64,000 nt of DNA, taken from assembly GCA_928212115.1 (NCBI GenBank), contig CAKMRJ010004445.1:80623748-80687747 (forward strand). The letters run 5' to 3'. Under the pieces are notes generated by a model. It was not told the origin of the DNA. It did not search any database and worked only from the letters and a program-made list of their open reading frames with translations. This document shows, in pieces, positions 33,070 to 45,192 of this stretch (positions are counted from its first letter, which is position 1; each line of letters begins with the position of its first letter). Origin of the DNA: Lactuca virosa. Lineage: Eukaryota > Streptophyta > Magnoliopsida > Asterales > Asteraceae. The position numbers and the translations under genes were made by a program.

Positions 33070-34933
33070 TGTGACAACCGTCAAATTCTAGTCAAAGTCA
33101 ACAAGGCAAACCGGTCAAACTTAACTAGTACTTGTATGTTAAAATTTAATCTATGTATAAAAATGTGCATTTGTATGTCAAACACTTACACTTCTCAAAA
33201 CACAAAAAAGAGCCTCATTTTATCTCTACTTCCCAACACTTTGTGAAAGTGTTCTTGAGCTACTACTGCACTTTTTGGTAAGTATTCCATCTAAACTCAA
33301 GTGTTATTTCATAATTTCATAACACTCTTGGATCATCGACTCACATCTTAACACCAAAAATCGTTCTTAGGATCATCCAAGCTTCCACGTGTTCATCAAG
33401 TGTTCTTGACTTGATACTCTTCGTCTACGACCTTCCATTCTTCAAGAAATCACTCAAGGTGAGTTCATACCCCTACATTTTCCACTTTTCTTTAGTTTTC
33501 AGGGGGGAATACAAGTTAAAACACCAAAACATATTTAAAACTTAACTTGACAACTTACAACAGAAAAGTTGTGACCTGTTCACGAACTATTTTACCCAAC
33601 TTAAGCTTAATATTTTTCAAAACTGTTTAATATGAAAATATTTCAGGTTTATACCTTTAAAATGACTGCTTGCACAATTCCATACGATTTTTCTACAATT
33701 TATGTTGATTTTTACAAAACTGCCTGTCAGAGCAGCAACAAAATCGGACCAAGCTGTGAAGATGAACATTTTCACCCTTGTTTGAGACCACCAAAAATTA
33801 TAGGAAAATTTATGAACACTGTAGACTCTTTTTCCAAACTCTCAGAGTTTACGGATTCAGTTTTCGACGTACAATGATTTTTCTATAAATATTCTAAAAA
33901 CAGTGACAATTAAGGGTAAAAACTGTCAAAACAGGTTTAGGAGTTATTCACACCTTGTAACATGCTGAGCAAGGTGTGTAGGACTTGCACTTAGTATTTT
34001 CAATGTCATTTTATTGAACTACAAAGTCATGCATAACAAGTTTTCATTAAACATAAAAACACTCTTGATAAGCTATAATAGGTATAGTTTGAACACTCCG
34101 TTTTACCAAAGAAACACTAACACAATCGGTTTACAAAACAAGTACTATCTTACAAATTACGTGAACTTGGTAATGAATAAATTTGTGAGTCATTCTCCTT
34201 CGGGGTACTCTTAAGTACCACAGAAAAGTCCTGTAGTTATAATCAGAATCTCTTGGAAGGAGAGCGTGATAGTTGTGTATAGATCTATATTGGGTCTGAC
34301 AAACCCGCACCTAAGCTGCTTGCAATAGCTAGACCGGCAGGTCTGCGGTGACAAGTGTCATAACATTCCGACGCCTGAAGAATGTCGAGTACGAGGTCTT
34401 CGAGTTTTAGCATGGTTATAACAACTCACATGAGGAATTAACAAAACACACAGTTCACGGGGATTAAAATAGTTTTATTTAAATATAAAACCACACACAT
34501 AAGTATGATGATTTACTTACATATACTAAGTCTTGGTTCCGATAAGACTACAACAAACCTTTTTGAAAATATTGGATTTTCTGGAAACAAACTTGTAACA
34601 AACTTTAAGGAACATTACCCATTTTTCATTCGTAAACTACGTATGAACTCACCAGCTTCATGCTGATACTCTTTCAAAACGACTTGTATTCTCAGGAAAT
34701 CAGTAATACAGGTAATCACAAGATTTCTGAAGTCAAGACGCTAAGGCGTAGATTCTTTTTCTATATTTTGACATCATATGTAATTTATTTGGAAACATGT
34801 ACTTTTGAATCGATGTAACCTTTTAAATTATATTTATGATGGTTGTGTTTACTTTCTTGATTATAATTATGATACTGAGCATGACGTCCTCCGCCCCCGA
34901 ACGTTTCCGCCGTTCCGGTTTGGGGGTGTGACA
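33070..34933 (+). repeat. T3 5' LTR (promoter region deleted)
   Basis: TGTGACAACCGTC to GGGGGTGTGACA. At about 33178 it jumps from GTGCATTTGTATG to TCAAACACTTAC. The 3' LTR has about 1.5 kb there, including its only good TATA box. The terminal hairpin at 34894-34926 is intact. Confidence 0.93.
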
Positions 34934-34935
34934 GA

Positions 34936-34948
34936 TTGGTATCAAAGC
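34936..34948 (+). other. T3 primer binding site (one mismatch)
   Basis: TTGGTATCAAAGC; the standard site is TGGTATCAGAGC, so one G has become A. Confidence 0.88.
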
Positions 34949-35424
34949 ACTATTTGTAGTGAACTAAGTATATCGAACCACGTAAGATATACAAACTATA
35001 AATACAACGGGATAAAAATTCTCTGACGTAGCTTTTCAAAAATACTTTAGAAATAAAATTAGTATTTTATAAAAGTATTTCGTACAATCACACTCATTAA
35101 TTCAGTATCATAATGATAATAACATAAAAGTATCAAGACAAGTTGGACATCATGATCCAGCTTCTGGGTATGTAGTTAGATATGAGATGAATATAGCCTG
35201 ATCAACTATATTTAGCCAAGGTATGACCAATGTATGCCGAAGAAGAATCATGATGAGCAACAAGTCTTCAACTTACCAAAAGCTTCGAGAATCAAACATA
35301 AAAATACTATAGGAGTATTTTAACACAAGAACCGTAAAAATCACATTATAAATTGCGATAACTAGCCTATTATTCCCAAAATTTCTCGCGATATCCTTCT
35401 TATCCCTATTTTCGTACAGGCACG
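34949..35424 (+). other. T3 5' leader
   Basis: About 475 AT-rich bases without a coding frame. Confidence 0.6.
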
Positions 35425-36101
35425 ATGGCAGGATTTCATTTGCCGGGTGATCCCTACTTCCCCAACCAAGGGAATGTCGGTTGGATCGTGGAAGACCCAG
35501 AGGAAGATCTCGAAGAGGAACCCATGGAAGAAGAGGAATCAGTAGACAGTGAAGAAGAAGAAGAAGACTCAGATGGAACCGACTCAGAACCCGAAGTGTA
35601 CAATCCACACCCTGCCCCTATTCCTCTGCAACACTTCCAGGGCCCGACGCCCCAATGGGCCGAAACTATACATCGATGGAGCCGAGAGCAAGGTCAACGA
35701 CCTCCCTATGGCATGCAACGAGGTTTTTACGACCTCAGCAGAGGAGGATCAGTCGACCGAGCCCTTCCTATCATAGTTCACCGTGTCGTACGCCACGAGG
35801 AGCAAACAAGGGTGAACCTCTGCTACCTTATGGAAATTGGTGCCACCAGCAAGTCAACTCCGTTCGCATTCGCCGGTTGGATGATGACCACGATTAGACT
35901 CGAGACCGCACCAAGCTTCTTTGATGGGAAATGGCTGCGACCCGAGCCGAGGTACAAGAGCTTCGGGAACACCGAGCCACTTTAGAAGGACGTCTGGCAG
36001 AAGCAGAGCGCCAAGCGGCAGAATCCTGAGCTGAAATGAGGGAAACAAGGAACTTCGTGTCTTCACTCCGTGATCCTCAGAGCTTCAACCGCCGCAAGTA
36101 G
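35425..36101 (+). pseudogene. T3 extra ORF upstream of gag
   Basis: ATG at 35425 opens MAGFHLPGDPYFPNQG, then a strongly acidic section (EEEEDSD type runs, about residues 25-65). Next come FQGPTPQWAETIHRWSREQGQ and FYDLSRGGSVDRALPIIVHRV. A one-base shift near 35850 and a stop near 35899 follow. The C-terminal part is in other frames: VRIRRLDD, ATRAEVQELREHRATLEGRLAEAE (coiled-coil-like) and RDPQSFNRRK before a stop at about 36100. No known domain is recognised. T2 has the same protein in the same place, which argues for a conserved accessory gene. Confidence 0.75.
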
Positions 36102-36791
36102 TGTTGCACTTCTCGCTTCAGTTTAATCTAGTTTGCGGATAAATACTACTGTTATTTCCTAGTATTTTATGTCCGATCTCGCGACTTAAGTGTTTACACT
36201 TCCGGGATCAGTTAGGCGGTCAAAATTTCCCATACGTTGATGTAGCATAGACCCCTTGTAGGGTCAAATTTCCCCAATATTGTATACTAAGTTATATCAA
36301 TAAAATTGACACGCTATTTGCTTTATTACATCAAGTTCATGGCAAGAATTGTTTCCAGATTAAATTTACTGGTGTCCGATTTATAATTGTTTGATGTATA
36401 AATCAGAGTTATGTATAATTAAGACCATGTCGACCTAGAAATGGTGGTTCCACCTTGGATCCTGTTCCTTGTTTGGTTGTGGGCCCAGGGCAGACCCATT
36501 AGATTCGAAAGTTTACTTAAAACTTAATTATATATAAATATTATACATCGAACGATTGTTGGATGGGCCCGGTATGGATACTATCACAGACATTTCTTGG
36601 GAATCGAAACTACCAGCATTCATAAAGTCTATATTTCATTATCTATAGACCTCTAGTATGAATGGATTTATACAATATCTTTACAAGTCGGGATCATGAT
36701 GCAAATAAAGAACTAATAATGTTTAGTTTAACTCTCGACTTGTGAGCGCTATCAAAGACTTATTGTCTTTTCATTCTTAATATGGCAGATA
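36102..36791 (+). other. T3 spacer between extra ORF and gag
   Basis: About 690 bases without a coding frame. In T2 the corresponding spacer (16913-17018) is only about 100 bases, so a T3 insertion or a T2 deletion lies here. Confidence 0.55.
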
Positions 36792-37862
36792 ATGCCACCT
36801 CGTAGAAATCCTAGACGTGGCGGCGCCTCAGGAACTGCACCACCGCCACCACCTCCACTGCCCCCTCAGTTCGACCCAGTAATGTTCCAGGCGGCCGTGA
36901 CAGCCGCAGTAGCAGCCGCAATGTCCCAAATTAGCACCAACAATGTGGGTGGTGTGGGAAATGGTGCCACAAATTCGAACCACGGGGACAGCCAGGGACA
37001 CTCAAGAGAGTGTACCTACAAAGACTTTACAAATTTCAAACCCAAAACCTTCAATGGAAGCGGTGGTGTCATAGCATTGCTGCAATGGCTCGATAAAACC
37101 GAATCCATCTTCGAAATATGCGCATCCCCTGAAGCAAACAAGGTCAAATTTGCAGCATGCACATTTTCTGAAAGGGCCTTAACCTGGTGGAATGGCCACG
37201 TCAAAGCATCGGCACTTCCGGTGGCTAACTCGATAACATGGGAAGACCTGAAAACCAAGTTGATGAAGGAGTACTGCCCAAGGGGCGAAATACAGAAATT
37301 GGAAGAAGAACTTTGGAATCTCAAAATGACAGGTTCCGACATCCTGTCATATACCTCAAGGTTTAGCGATCTAGCCATGCTGTGTCCCGGGATGGTTCCA
37401 TCGGAAAGCAAAAAGGTGGAAAGATACATATGGGGACTATCTCCCCAACTTCAAGGAAATGTACTGGCCTCAAAGCCAACTACCTTCGACAGTGCCAAAG
37501 AATTGGCACAACAACTCATCGACCATAAGGCCAACCATAACACTGTGACAACCACCCCTGATCAAGCAAAAGGGGGAAACAACAAAAGGAAGTTCTGGAA
37601 CAAGAAGAAGGGTCAGCGTGCTCAAGACCCTACCAAAAAGCAAAAAGTGGTTGTTGTGCACGCTACCACAACCACTGCTAACCCAACTCTGATAAGGCAA
37701 TGCTCCGGGAACCTACCCAAGTGCAACAAGTGCAGCTTTCACCACAACGGTGCATGCCGTGAAATACATTGCACCAACTGTAACAAAAAGGGGCAAACTG
37801 CCCGATTTTGTAGAACTCCGGCCCAACAAAACGTACAAGCTGCCAACGCTGGAGCCACCTGA
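36792..37862 (+). pseudogene. T3 gag
   Basis: A 356-residue open frame: MPPRRNPRRGG with a Pro run, an Ala-rich helix, ECTYKDFTNFKPKTFNG, IFEICASPEANKVKFAACTF, ALTWWNGHVKAS, YCPRGEIQKLEEELW, SYTSRFSDLAMLCPG and YIWGLSPQLQG. A basic linker and knuckles CNKCSFHHNGAC and CTNCNKKGQTARFC follow. A TGA at 37860 comes just before the third knuckle (CYGCREAGHFKRNC), which continues in the same frame. The TGA may be a mutation or, less likely, a readthrough site. This is the most complete gag in the window apart from that stop. Start context AGATAATGCC. Confidence 0.88.
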
Positions 37863-39104
37863 ACCTGCTATGGATGTAGAGAAGCAGGACACTTCAAGCG
37901 TAACTGCCCGAAGGCAAGAAACCCCAACCCCGGCGAAGCGGGCAGAGTTCTAGCGATAGGTCATGAGGAAGCCGTAGCAGATCCAACTGTGGTCACCGGT
38001 ATGTTTCTCCTCAACAATACATACGCATGCATTCTTTTCGATAGTGGTGCGGAGAAAAGCTTCATGAGCCATCAATTTAAACACTTGCTTAAACAAACAC
38101 CACAAACACTAAAAGACACATTCACCGTAGAAATGGCTAAAGGAAAAACAGAGAACACTAACGACATTTACACCGGGTGTACCCTCACCTTAAACAATCA
38201 CTCTTTCCAAATTGACCTCATGCCGGTCACCATAAAAAGTTTTGATGTCATCATAGGCATGGATTGGCTATGCCTTCACCATGCTGAAATCCTATGTCAC
38301 GAAAAGGCCGTTCGCCTTAATCTGCCAAATGGCGAAACTCTCGTCGTCTATGGCGACAAACCTAGCTCAAACCTTCAGATTATTTCTTGTGTCAAGGCTC
38401 AAAAGTATCTCCGTAAGGAGTACCACGCCTTCCTAGCCCACATCGTAGACAAGAATCAAGAAGCGAAAAACATAAAAGACATTCTGGAGGTCTGTAATTT
38501 CCCCGACGTGTTCTCGGAAGACCTTCCTGGAGTCCCTCCTGCTCGACAAGTCGAATTCCGAATCGACCTAATTCCTGGGGCTACCCCCGTCGCCAGATCG
38601 CCATCCCGTCTAGCCCCAGCCGAAATGCGGGAACTGTCCAGTCAATTGAACGAACTGCTAAGCAAAGGTTTCATAAGGCCAAGCTTCTCACCTTGGGGAG
38701 CACCGGTCTTGTTCATCAAGAAAAAGGACGGATCGTTCCGTATGTGCATCGACTACCGTGAACTAAACAAACTCACCATTAAAAACTGATACCCTTTGCC
38801 TCGAATCGACGACCTCTTCGACCAGCTGCAAGGAGCAAGTTTCTTCTCAAAGATTGACCTTAGATCAGGGTACCATTTACTACGAGTTCAAGAGGAGGAT
38901 ATTCCCAAGACTGCCTTCAGAACGCGCTATGGTCACTATGAGTTTGTAGTGATGCCCTTCGGCTTAACAAATGCACCCGTGACGTTTATGGACCTGATGA
39001 ATCGGGTGTGTCGACCTTACTTAGACACGTTTGTGATTGTTTTCATCGATGATATACTAGTCTACTCCCGAAGTAAGGAAGAGCACAACCATCATTTACG
39101 TTAA
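37863..39104 (+). pseudogene. T3 protease and reverse transcriptase
   Basis: After the third zinc knuckle the frame (37989-38789) reads protease LFDSGAEKSFMSH, FDVIIGMDWL, the PR-RT linker, and RT start KKKDGSFRMCIDYRELNKLT. A TGA at 38787 replaces an Arg codon. The next part (38796-39104) has PRIDDLFDQLQGASFFSKIDLRSGYH, FGLTNAP and catalytic FIDDILVYS, then a TAA in place of Gln at 39102. Protease and RT catalytic motifs are all intact, and only stops separate them. Confidence 0.9.
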
Positions 39105-39875
39105 GTCCTAGAGATACTGAGGGCGGAGAAATTGTACGCGAAATTCTCAAAGTGCGAATTCTGGATTCGAGAATTAAACTTCCTCGGACATGTAGTCATC
39201 AAGGAAGGAATCCATGTGGACCCTTCAAAGATCAAGGCGATTGAAAGTTGGGCAGCACCAAGAACACCCACGGAGATCCGGCAATTTTTAGAACTCGCCG
39301 GTTACTATCGAAGGTTCATTCAAAACTTCTCCAAAATTGCAAAACCACTCACCACCCTGACTAAAAAAGGAGTGACTTTCGTCTGGGGGGATAAGCAAGA
39401 GGCTGCGTTCCAAATGCTGAAACGAACTCTGTGCAGTGCTCCGATCTTGTCCTTACCGGATGGAACAGAGGACTTTGTGGTTTATTGCGATGCGTCAAAC
39501 CAAGTTTTAGGATGCGTATTAATGCAGCGAGGAAATGTCATTGCCTACGCCTCAAGACAGCTGAAGACGCACGAGGTAAACTACACGACACACGATCTCT
39601 AATTGGGAGCAATAGTTTTCGCCCTAAAAATCTGGAGGCATTACCTCTACGACACTAAGTGCACTATCTTCACCGATCACAAAAGCCTTCAGCATATCCT
39701 TAATCAGAAAGAACTCAACATGAGCCAATGTGGTTGTAGACGCCTTGAGCAGAAAGGAATACTCGGACTGCCAAGTAAAAGCGTTAACCATGACCATCCT
39801 TTCACACCTGTCCGCACAAATCAAAGAGGCATAGGAAGAAGCCTTAAAACCAGAGAACGTGGCAGGTGAAGCGTT
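39105..39875 (+). pseudogene. T3 RNase H
   Basis: KCEFWIRELNFLGHVV, LAGYYRRFIQNF, TEDFVVYCDASNQVLGCVLMQRG and THDL, then a TAA at 39600 in place of Glu. LGAIVFALKIW and IFTDHKSLQHIL follow. At about 39728 the expected tail of RNase H is missing, about 75 bases compared with T1 and T2: MSQCG joins directly to VDALSRK-like sequence in another frame. Active-site Asp residues (CDAS, TDHK) remain. Confidence 0.87.
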
Positions 39876-40900
39876 GAGAGGAATGGACAAAAATCTTGAA
39901 GTCAGGGATGACGGAGTTCGTTGTCTCATGACCCGAATCTGGACACCAAAATTTGGTGGATTCAGGGACGTAGTCATGAACGAAGCCCATAAAACGCGTT
40001 ACTCAGTGCATCCCGGCTCGGACAAGATGTATTTAGACTTCAAGAAGCTGTATTGGTGGTCGAACATGAAAGCCGAAATAACTACCTTTGTAGGCAAGTG
40101 CCTGACTTGCGCCAAGGTTAAGGTAGAGTATCAGAAGCCCTCGGGACTACTTCAACAGCCAGAGATACCTGAGTGGAAGTGGGAGCGGATCACAATGGAT
40201 TTCATTACCAAGTTACCTAAGACAACGGGTGGACTTGCCACCATTTAGGTAATCATCGACAGATTAACCAAATCCGCACACTTCCTACCGATCAAAGAGA
40301 CGGACAAAATGGAGAAACTGATGAGACTCTACATTAAAGAAGTCGTGCGACTTCATGGAGTACCGATATCCATTATCTCCGATAGAGATAGTCGGTTCAC
40401 GTCACGATTCTGACAGTCGCTGCAAAAAGCTATGGGAACTAGGCTGGATATGAGTACAGCCTACCACACACAGACCGACGGGCAGAGTGAAAGCAACATT
40501 CAGATGTTAGAGGACATGCTAAGAGCTTGTGTGATAGACTTTGGTAAGGCTTGGGATGCTTATTTACCCCTTATCGAATTCTCATACAATAATAGTTATC
40601 ACGCGAGCATCAAGGTTGCTCCGTTCGAAGCCCTTTATGGCCGTAAGTGCAGATCACCCCTGTATTGGGCTGAGGTGGGCGATACGCAACTAGCAAGAGG
40701 GCAAGTCCCTAACAGCGCACTCACTGGCCCGGAGATCATAAGGGAAACAACCGAAAAGATCGTCCAAATTCGAGAACGAATGAAGGCTTCGCAAGACCGA
40801 CAAAAGAGCTACGCGGATAAGAGACGAAAACCTTCGGAGTTCCAAGTTGGGGATCAAGTACTTCTAACAATATAACATTGGAAGGGATTAATACATTTCG
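39859..40900 (+). pseudogene. T3 integrase
   Basis: HKTRYSVHPGSDKMY and CLTCAKVKVEYQKPSG give the zinc-binding domain. The core has D in ITMDFITKLPK, a TAG for Trp at 40246, D in IISDRDSRFTS, a TGA for Trp at about 40411, and E in GQSESNIQMLEDMLRAC. FSYNNSYHASIK and FEALYGRKCRSPLYWAEVGDTQL follow. It stops at 40873. All catalytic residues survive, but three stops break the protein. Confidence 0.88.
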
Positions 40901-41271
40901 GAAAACGTGGGAAGCTAGATCCAAGGTACATCGGACCATTCGAAGTCCTCGCTAGGATTGGCCCGGTGGCATACAAGCTACGATTACCACAGGAACTCAA
41001 TCACGTTCATCCTACCTTTCATGTGTCAAACCTGAAGAAATGTTTGTCTGATAAGACCCTCGTCATTCCTTTGGAAGAAATTGAGATCAACGAGAACCTC
41101 CACTTCGTAGAGGAACCTGTTGAAATCATGGACCGAGAGGTCAAATCGACGAAACAAAGCTGCATTCCCATCGTAAAGGTCCGGTGGAACGCCAAGTGAG
41201 GACCCGTATTTACTTAGGAACGTGAGGACCAAATGAAACAAACGTTCCCACATCTATTCCCCAACCTTTGA
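40901..41271 (+). pseudogene. T3 integrase C-terminus with chromodomain-like tail
   Basis: GPFEVLARIGPVAYKL, FHVSNLKKCLSDK and VEIMDREVKSTKQSCIPIVKVRWNAK, then a TGA at about 41197 within the usual AKRGPEF motif. Readable tail sequence (DQMKQTFPHLFPN) continues to about 41270. Same arrangement as T1 and T2. Confidence 0.85.
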
Positions 41272-41311
41272 AGTCCCGCTCAAAATGCAAATTTCGGGAC
41301 GAGCTTCCTTC

Positions 41312-41325
41312 TAACGGGGGGATAA
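41312..41325 (+). other. T3 polypurine tract
   Basis: TAACGGGGGGATAA directly before the 3' LTR. Confidence 0.88.
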
Positions 41326-41531
41326 TGTGACAACCGTCAAATTCAAGTCAAAGTCAACAAGGCAAACCGGTCAAACTTAACTAGTACTTGTATGTTAAAA
41401 CTTCTTCTATGTATAAAAATGTGCATTTGTATGTTAAGAATCCAAGTGTCTCAGAGAATTTATGTGTTTAACAATGTAAAAACCCGGAAAAGGGAGTTTA
41501 ATGCATCAAAACACGTCTATGGACCCTTTTG

Positions 41532-42749
41532 GGGACTTGAAATGATCATAAACGAAGCACAACGGGGTTCACGAACCTTGCATTACGAGATTATACGATA
41601 ATAATGGCTAAAATTAAATCTCTTCCAAATCTCTCCAAGTATGTGAAATCTCTCCAAGCATGTGAAATCTGTCCCAAATATCACCAAGTATGCGAAATCT
41701 CTCCCAAATCTCTCCAAGTATGTGAAATCTCTCCCAAATCTCTCCAAGCATGTGAAATCTCTCCCAAATCTCTTTCAAAATCTCTCTCAACTTTTTATAG
41801 TCATCCGGGTCATCCCGACCCTTAAATTGGCCAAAAACCGCTTGAAACAGAGAGTTATATCGAAAAATAGCTAATTAGGGCCGAAACCCTTCTTAGGAAC
41901 CGAAACCCTTCTTAGGAACCGAAACTCTTAGGAGCCGAACCCTCCTATTAGAGCTGAAGCCTCTCAGAACCGACGCTCTCACAACCGAACTTGTCATAAG
42001 CGAACCTGTCAGAACCGAACATCCGAACCGAAGCCTGAGAGCCGAACTAGCATGCAGGACCGAAATAGGCTGAACCCTACAACCGAACTAGCATCCGAAC
42101 TCCCTACAACCGAAATAGGCTGAGTCACATTATAATAAGAGGGACTTGAAATGATCATAAACGAAGCACAACGGGGTTCACGAACCTTGCATTACGAGAT
42201 TATACGATAATAATGGCTAAAATTAAATCTCTTCCAAATCTCTCCAAGTATGTGAAATCTCTCCAAGCATGTGAAATCTGTCCCAAATATCACCAAGTAT
42301 GCGAAATCTCTCCCAAATCTCTCCAAGTATGTGAAATCTCTCCCAAATCTCTCCAAGCATGTGAAATCTCTCCCAAATCTCTTTCAAAATCTCTCTCAAC
42401 TTTTTATAGTCATCCGGGTCATCCCGACCCTTAAATTGGCCAAAAACCGCTTGAAACAGAGAGTTATATCGAAAAATAGCTAATTAGGGCCGAAACCCTT
42501 CTTAGGAACCGAAACCCTTCTTAGGAACCGAAACTCTTAGGAGCCGAACCCTCCTATTAGAGCTGAAGCCTCTCAGAACCGACGCTCTCACAACCGAACT
42601 TGTCATAAGCGAACCTGTCAGAACCGAACATCCGAACCGAAGCCTGAGAGCCGAACTAGCATGCAGGACCAAAATAGGCTGAACCCTACAACAGAACTAG
42701 CATCCGAACTCCCTACAACCGAAATAGGCTGAGTCACATTATAATAAGA
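41532..42749 (+). repeat. 609-base tandem duplication inside T3 3' LTR
   Basis: Copy 1 is 41532-42140 and copy 2 is 42141-42749. I see only two substitutions between them, in the GACC(G/A)AAATAGG and CAAC(C/A)GAAC stretches. Each copy itself contains short repeats: TCTCCAAG(T/C)ATGTGAAATCTC units and scattered CCGAAC/CCGAAACCC motifs. Confidence 0.95.
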
Positions 42750-42888
42750 GAAGTATTCTACCCCACAAGTGGGTCAAGTGTGCCCATTTGCCTCCATGTG
42801 TCATCCTCTCATTAGCCAACCTTATCCACATCACACAAACCAAGGAAAACATCAATTCAAACTTACAAGTTGCTCCAACAACCTGCAA

Positions 42889-42896
42889 TATATATA
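42889..42896 (+). promoter_or_regulatory. TATA-like box of T3 3' LTR
   Basis: TATATATA in CTGCAATATATATAGAAATCC. It lies about 140 bases after the duplication; the corresponding stretch is deleted in the 5' LTR. Confidence 0.55.
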
Positions 42897-44627
42897 GAAA
42901 TCCCTGGAGGATTTCTTGGCTTACTTGATCATTTCAAACACTTACACTTCTCAAAACACCAAAAGAGCCTCATTTTCTCTCTACTTCCCACCACTTTGTG
43001 AAAGTGTTCTTGAGCTACTACTGCACTTTTTTGTAAGTATTCCATCTAAACTCAAGTGTTATTTCATAATTTCATAACACTCTTGGATCATCGACTCACA
43101 TCTTAACACCAAAAATCGTTCTTAGGATCATCCAAGCTTCTACGTGTTCATCAATTGTTCTTGACTTGATACTCTTCGTCTTCGACCTTCCATTCTTCAA
43201 GAAATCACTCAAGGTGAGTTCATACCCCTATATTTTCCATTTTTCTTTAGTTTTCAGGGGGGGAATACAAGTTAAAACACCAAAACATATTTAAAACTTA
43301 ACTTGACAGCTTACAACAGAAAAGTTGTGACCTGTTCATGAACTATTTACCCAACTTAAACTTAATATTTTTCAAAACTGTTTAATATGAAAATATTTCA
43401 GGTTTATACCTTTCAAAAAACTACTTGCACAATTTATGGTGACCAAGCTCTGAAGATGAACATTTTCACCCTGGTTTGAGACCACCAAAAATTATAGGAA
43501 AATTGATGAACATAGTAGACTCTTTTTCCAAACTCTCAGAGTTTACGGATTCAGTTTTCGACTTACAATGATTTTTCTATAAATATTCTAAAAACAGTGA
43601 CTGTTAAGGGTAAAAACTGTCAAAACAAGTTTAAGAGTTATTAACACCTTGTAACATGTTGAGCAAGGTGTGTAGGATTTGCACTTAGTATTTTCAATGT
43701 CATTTTATTGAAATACAAATTCATACATAACAAGTTTTCAATAAACATAAAAACACTCTTGATAAACTATAATAGGTATAGTTTGAACACTCCGTTTTAC
43801 CAAAGGAACACTAACACAATCGGTTTACAAAACGAGTACTATCTTACAAATTACGTGAACTTGTTAATGAATAAATTTGTGAGTCATTCTCCTTCGGGGT
43901 ACTCTTAAGTACCACAGAAAAGTCTTGTAGTTATAATTAGAATCTCTTGGAAGGAGAGCGTGATAGTTGTGTATAGATCTATATTGGGTCTGACAAACCC
44001 ACACCTAAGCTGCTTGCAACAGCTAGACCGGCAGATCTGCGGTGACAAGTGTCATAACATTCCGACGCCTGAAAAACATCGAGTACGAGGTCTTCGAGTT
44101 TTAGCATGGTTATAACAACTCACATGGGGAATTAACACAACACACAGTTCACGAGGATTTAAAGAGTTTTATTTAAATATAAAACCACACACATAAGTAT
44201 GATGATTTACTTACATATACTAAGTCTTGGTTCCGATAAGACTACAACAAACCTTTTAGAAAATATTGGATTTTCTGGAAACAAACTTGTAACAAACTTT
44301 AAGGAATAATACCCATTTTTCATTCGTAAACTACTTATGAACTCACCAGCTTCATGCTGATACTCTTTCAAAACGACTTGTATTCTCAGGAAATCAGTAA
44401 TACAGGTAATCACAAGATTTCTGAAGTCAAGACGCTAAGGCGTAGATTCTTTTGCTATATTTTGACATCATATATAATTTATTTGGAAACATGTACTTTT
44501 GAACCGATGTAACCTTTTAAATTATATTTATGATGGTTGTGTTTACTTTCTTGACTATGATTATGATACTGAGCATGACATCCTCCGCCCCCGAACGTTT
44601 CCGCCGTTCCAGTTTGGGGGTGTGACA

Positions 44628-44632
44628 CAAGG
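44628..44632. other. Target site duplication of T3, right
   Basis: CAAGG, identical to 33065-33069. Confidence 0.95.
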
Positions 44633-45192
44633 ATCATCACAAAGCCCTAATATACAGAAACATAGGCGAGCTCTCAATCCTCACTCCTAGAGGAAGGTTA
44701 CATATCTCCCGGCTATCCGGCTGGCCTCTCACAACTCATCCATGAAACTTCCACTAACCCTGCAGCACTCGTATATGCTAACCACACATAATGCTGGACC
44801 CTATAGACATCCGAATATCTGATCCTACCCTAAGCCCTTCACCAAACAAGAACATGAAATAATGCCAAACAAAACATTCTCAAGCTATAAGATCTTAATT
44901 ATGTATATTTATGGTGCTTACACTAAACAACTACAGTAATGATGTCAATTCCATAAAAGTAAAGATCCTTGGCTATCAGTCATCATACAATCTTGTAATT
45001 CTATCATGCAATTCCTGAAGATCGATAGCCTCACTAGCATACTGCTCTATCAACTCATAATATCATATAACTGTATGTTATTTTGGGGTCTACTTACTGG
45101 CCCCGACTAATCGTACACTTCGCATCCTACTTTCTTATTTTGAAAACCATTTTAAAAATCATTTTGAAAACTTTTCCCTTAGTTTGAGACTG
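44633..45192 (-). other. G 5' leader, copy B
   Basis: The first 250 bases match 27114-27362 of copy A; the rest continues the G leader towards its primer site at 47372. Non-coding. Confidence 0.78.

Larger units (their letters stand above)
33070..44627 (+). mobile_element. T3: complete Tekay-like LTR retrotransposon, inactive
   Basis: 11,558 bases between perfect CAAGG duplications, inserted in the leader of G copy B (sequence after 44632 resumes the match to 27114). Order: 5' LTR, primer site, extra ORF, gag, pol, polypurine tract, 3' LTR. The two LTRs differ greatly in length (1864 and 3302 bases). The 5' LTR has lost an internal block including the promoter, and the 3' LTR carries a 609-base tandem duplication. 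Stops in pol at 37860, 38787, 39102, 39600, 40246, 40411 and 40873 prevent expression of a full polyprotein. Confidence 0.95.
41326..44627 (+). repeat. T3 3' LTR with internal tandem duplication
   Basis: TGTGACAACCGTC to GGGGGTGTGACA, 3302 bases. It includes a 609-base duplication (41532-42749), a TATA-like box at 42889, a conserved GC-richer block at 43950-44105 and the terminal hairpin at 44588-44620. Compared with the 5' LTR it has lost about 70 bases near 43420. Confidence 0.94.

Noticed and set aside
37860..37862. Programmed stop readthrough between T3 gag and pol
   Set aside because: The TGA falls between zinc knuckles, not at the gag end, and T3 has six other stops, so a mutation is more likely.
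41604..41825. Repeat protein with SPKSLQVCEI units, present again at 42213-42434
   Set aside because: It is the translation of short TCTCCAAGTATGTGAAATC repeats inside an LTR. No domain, no start context, and the identical second copy follows from the 609-base duplication.
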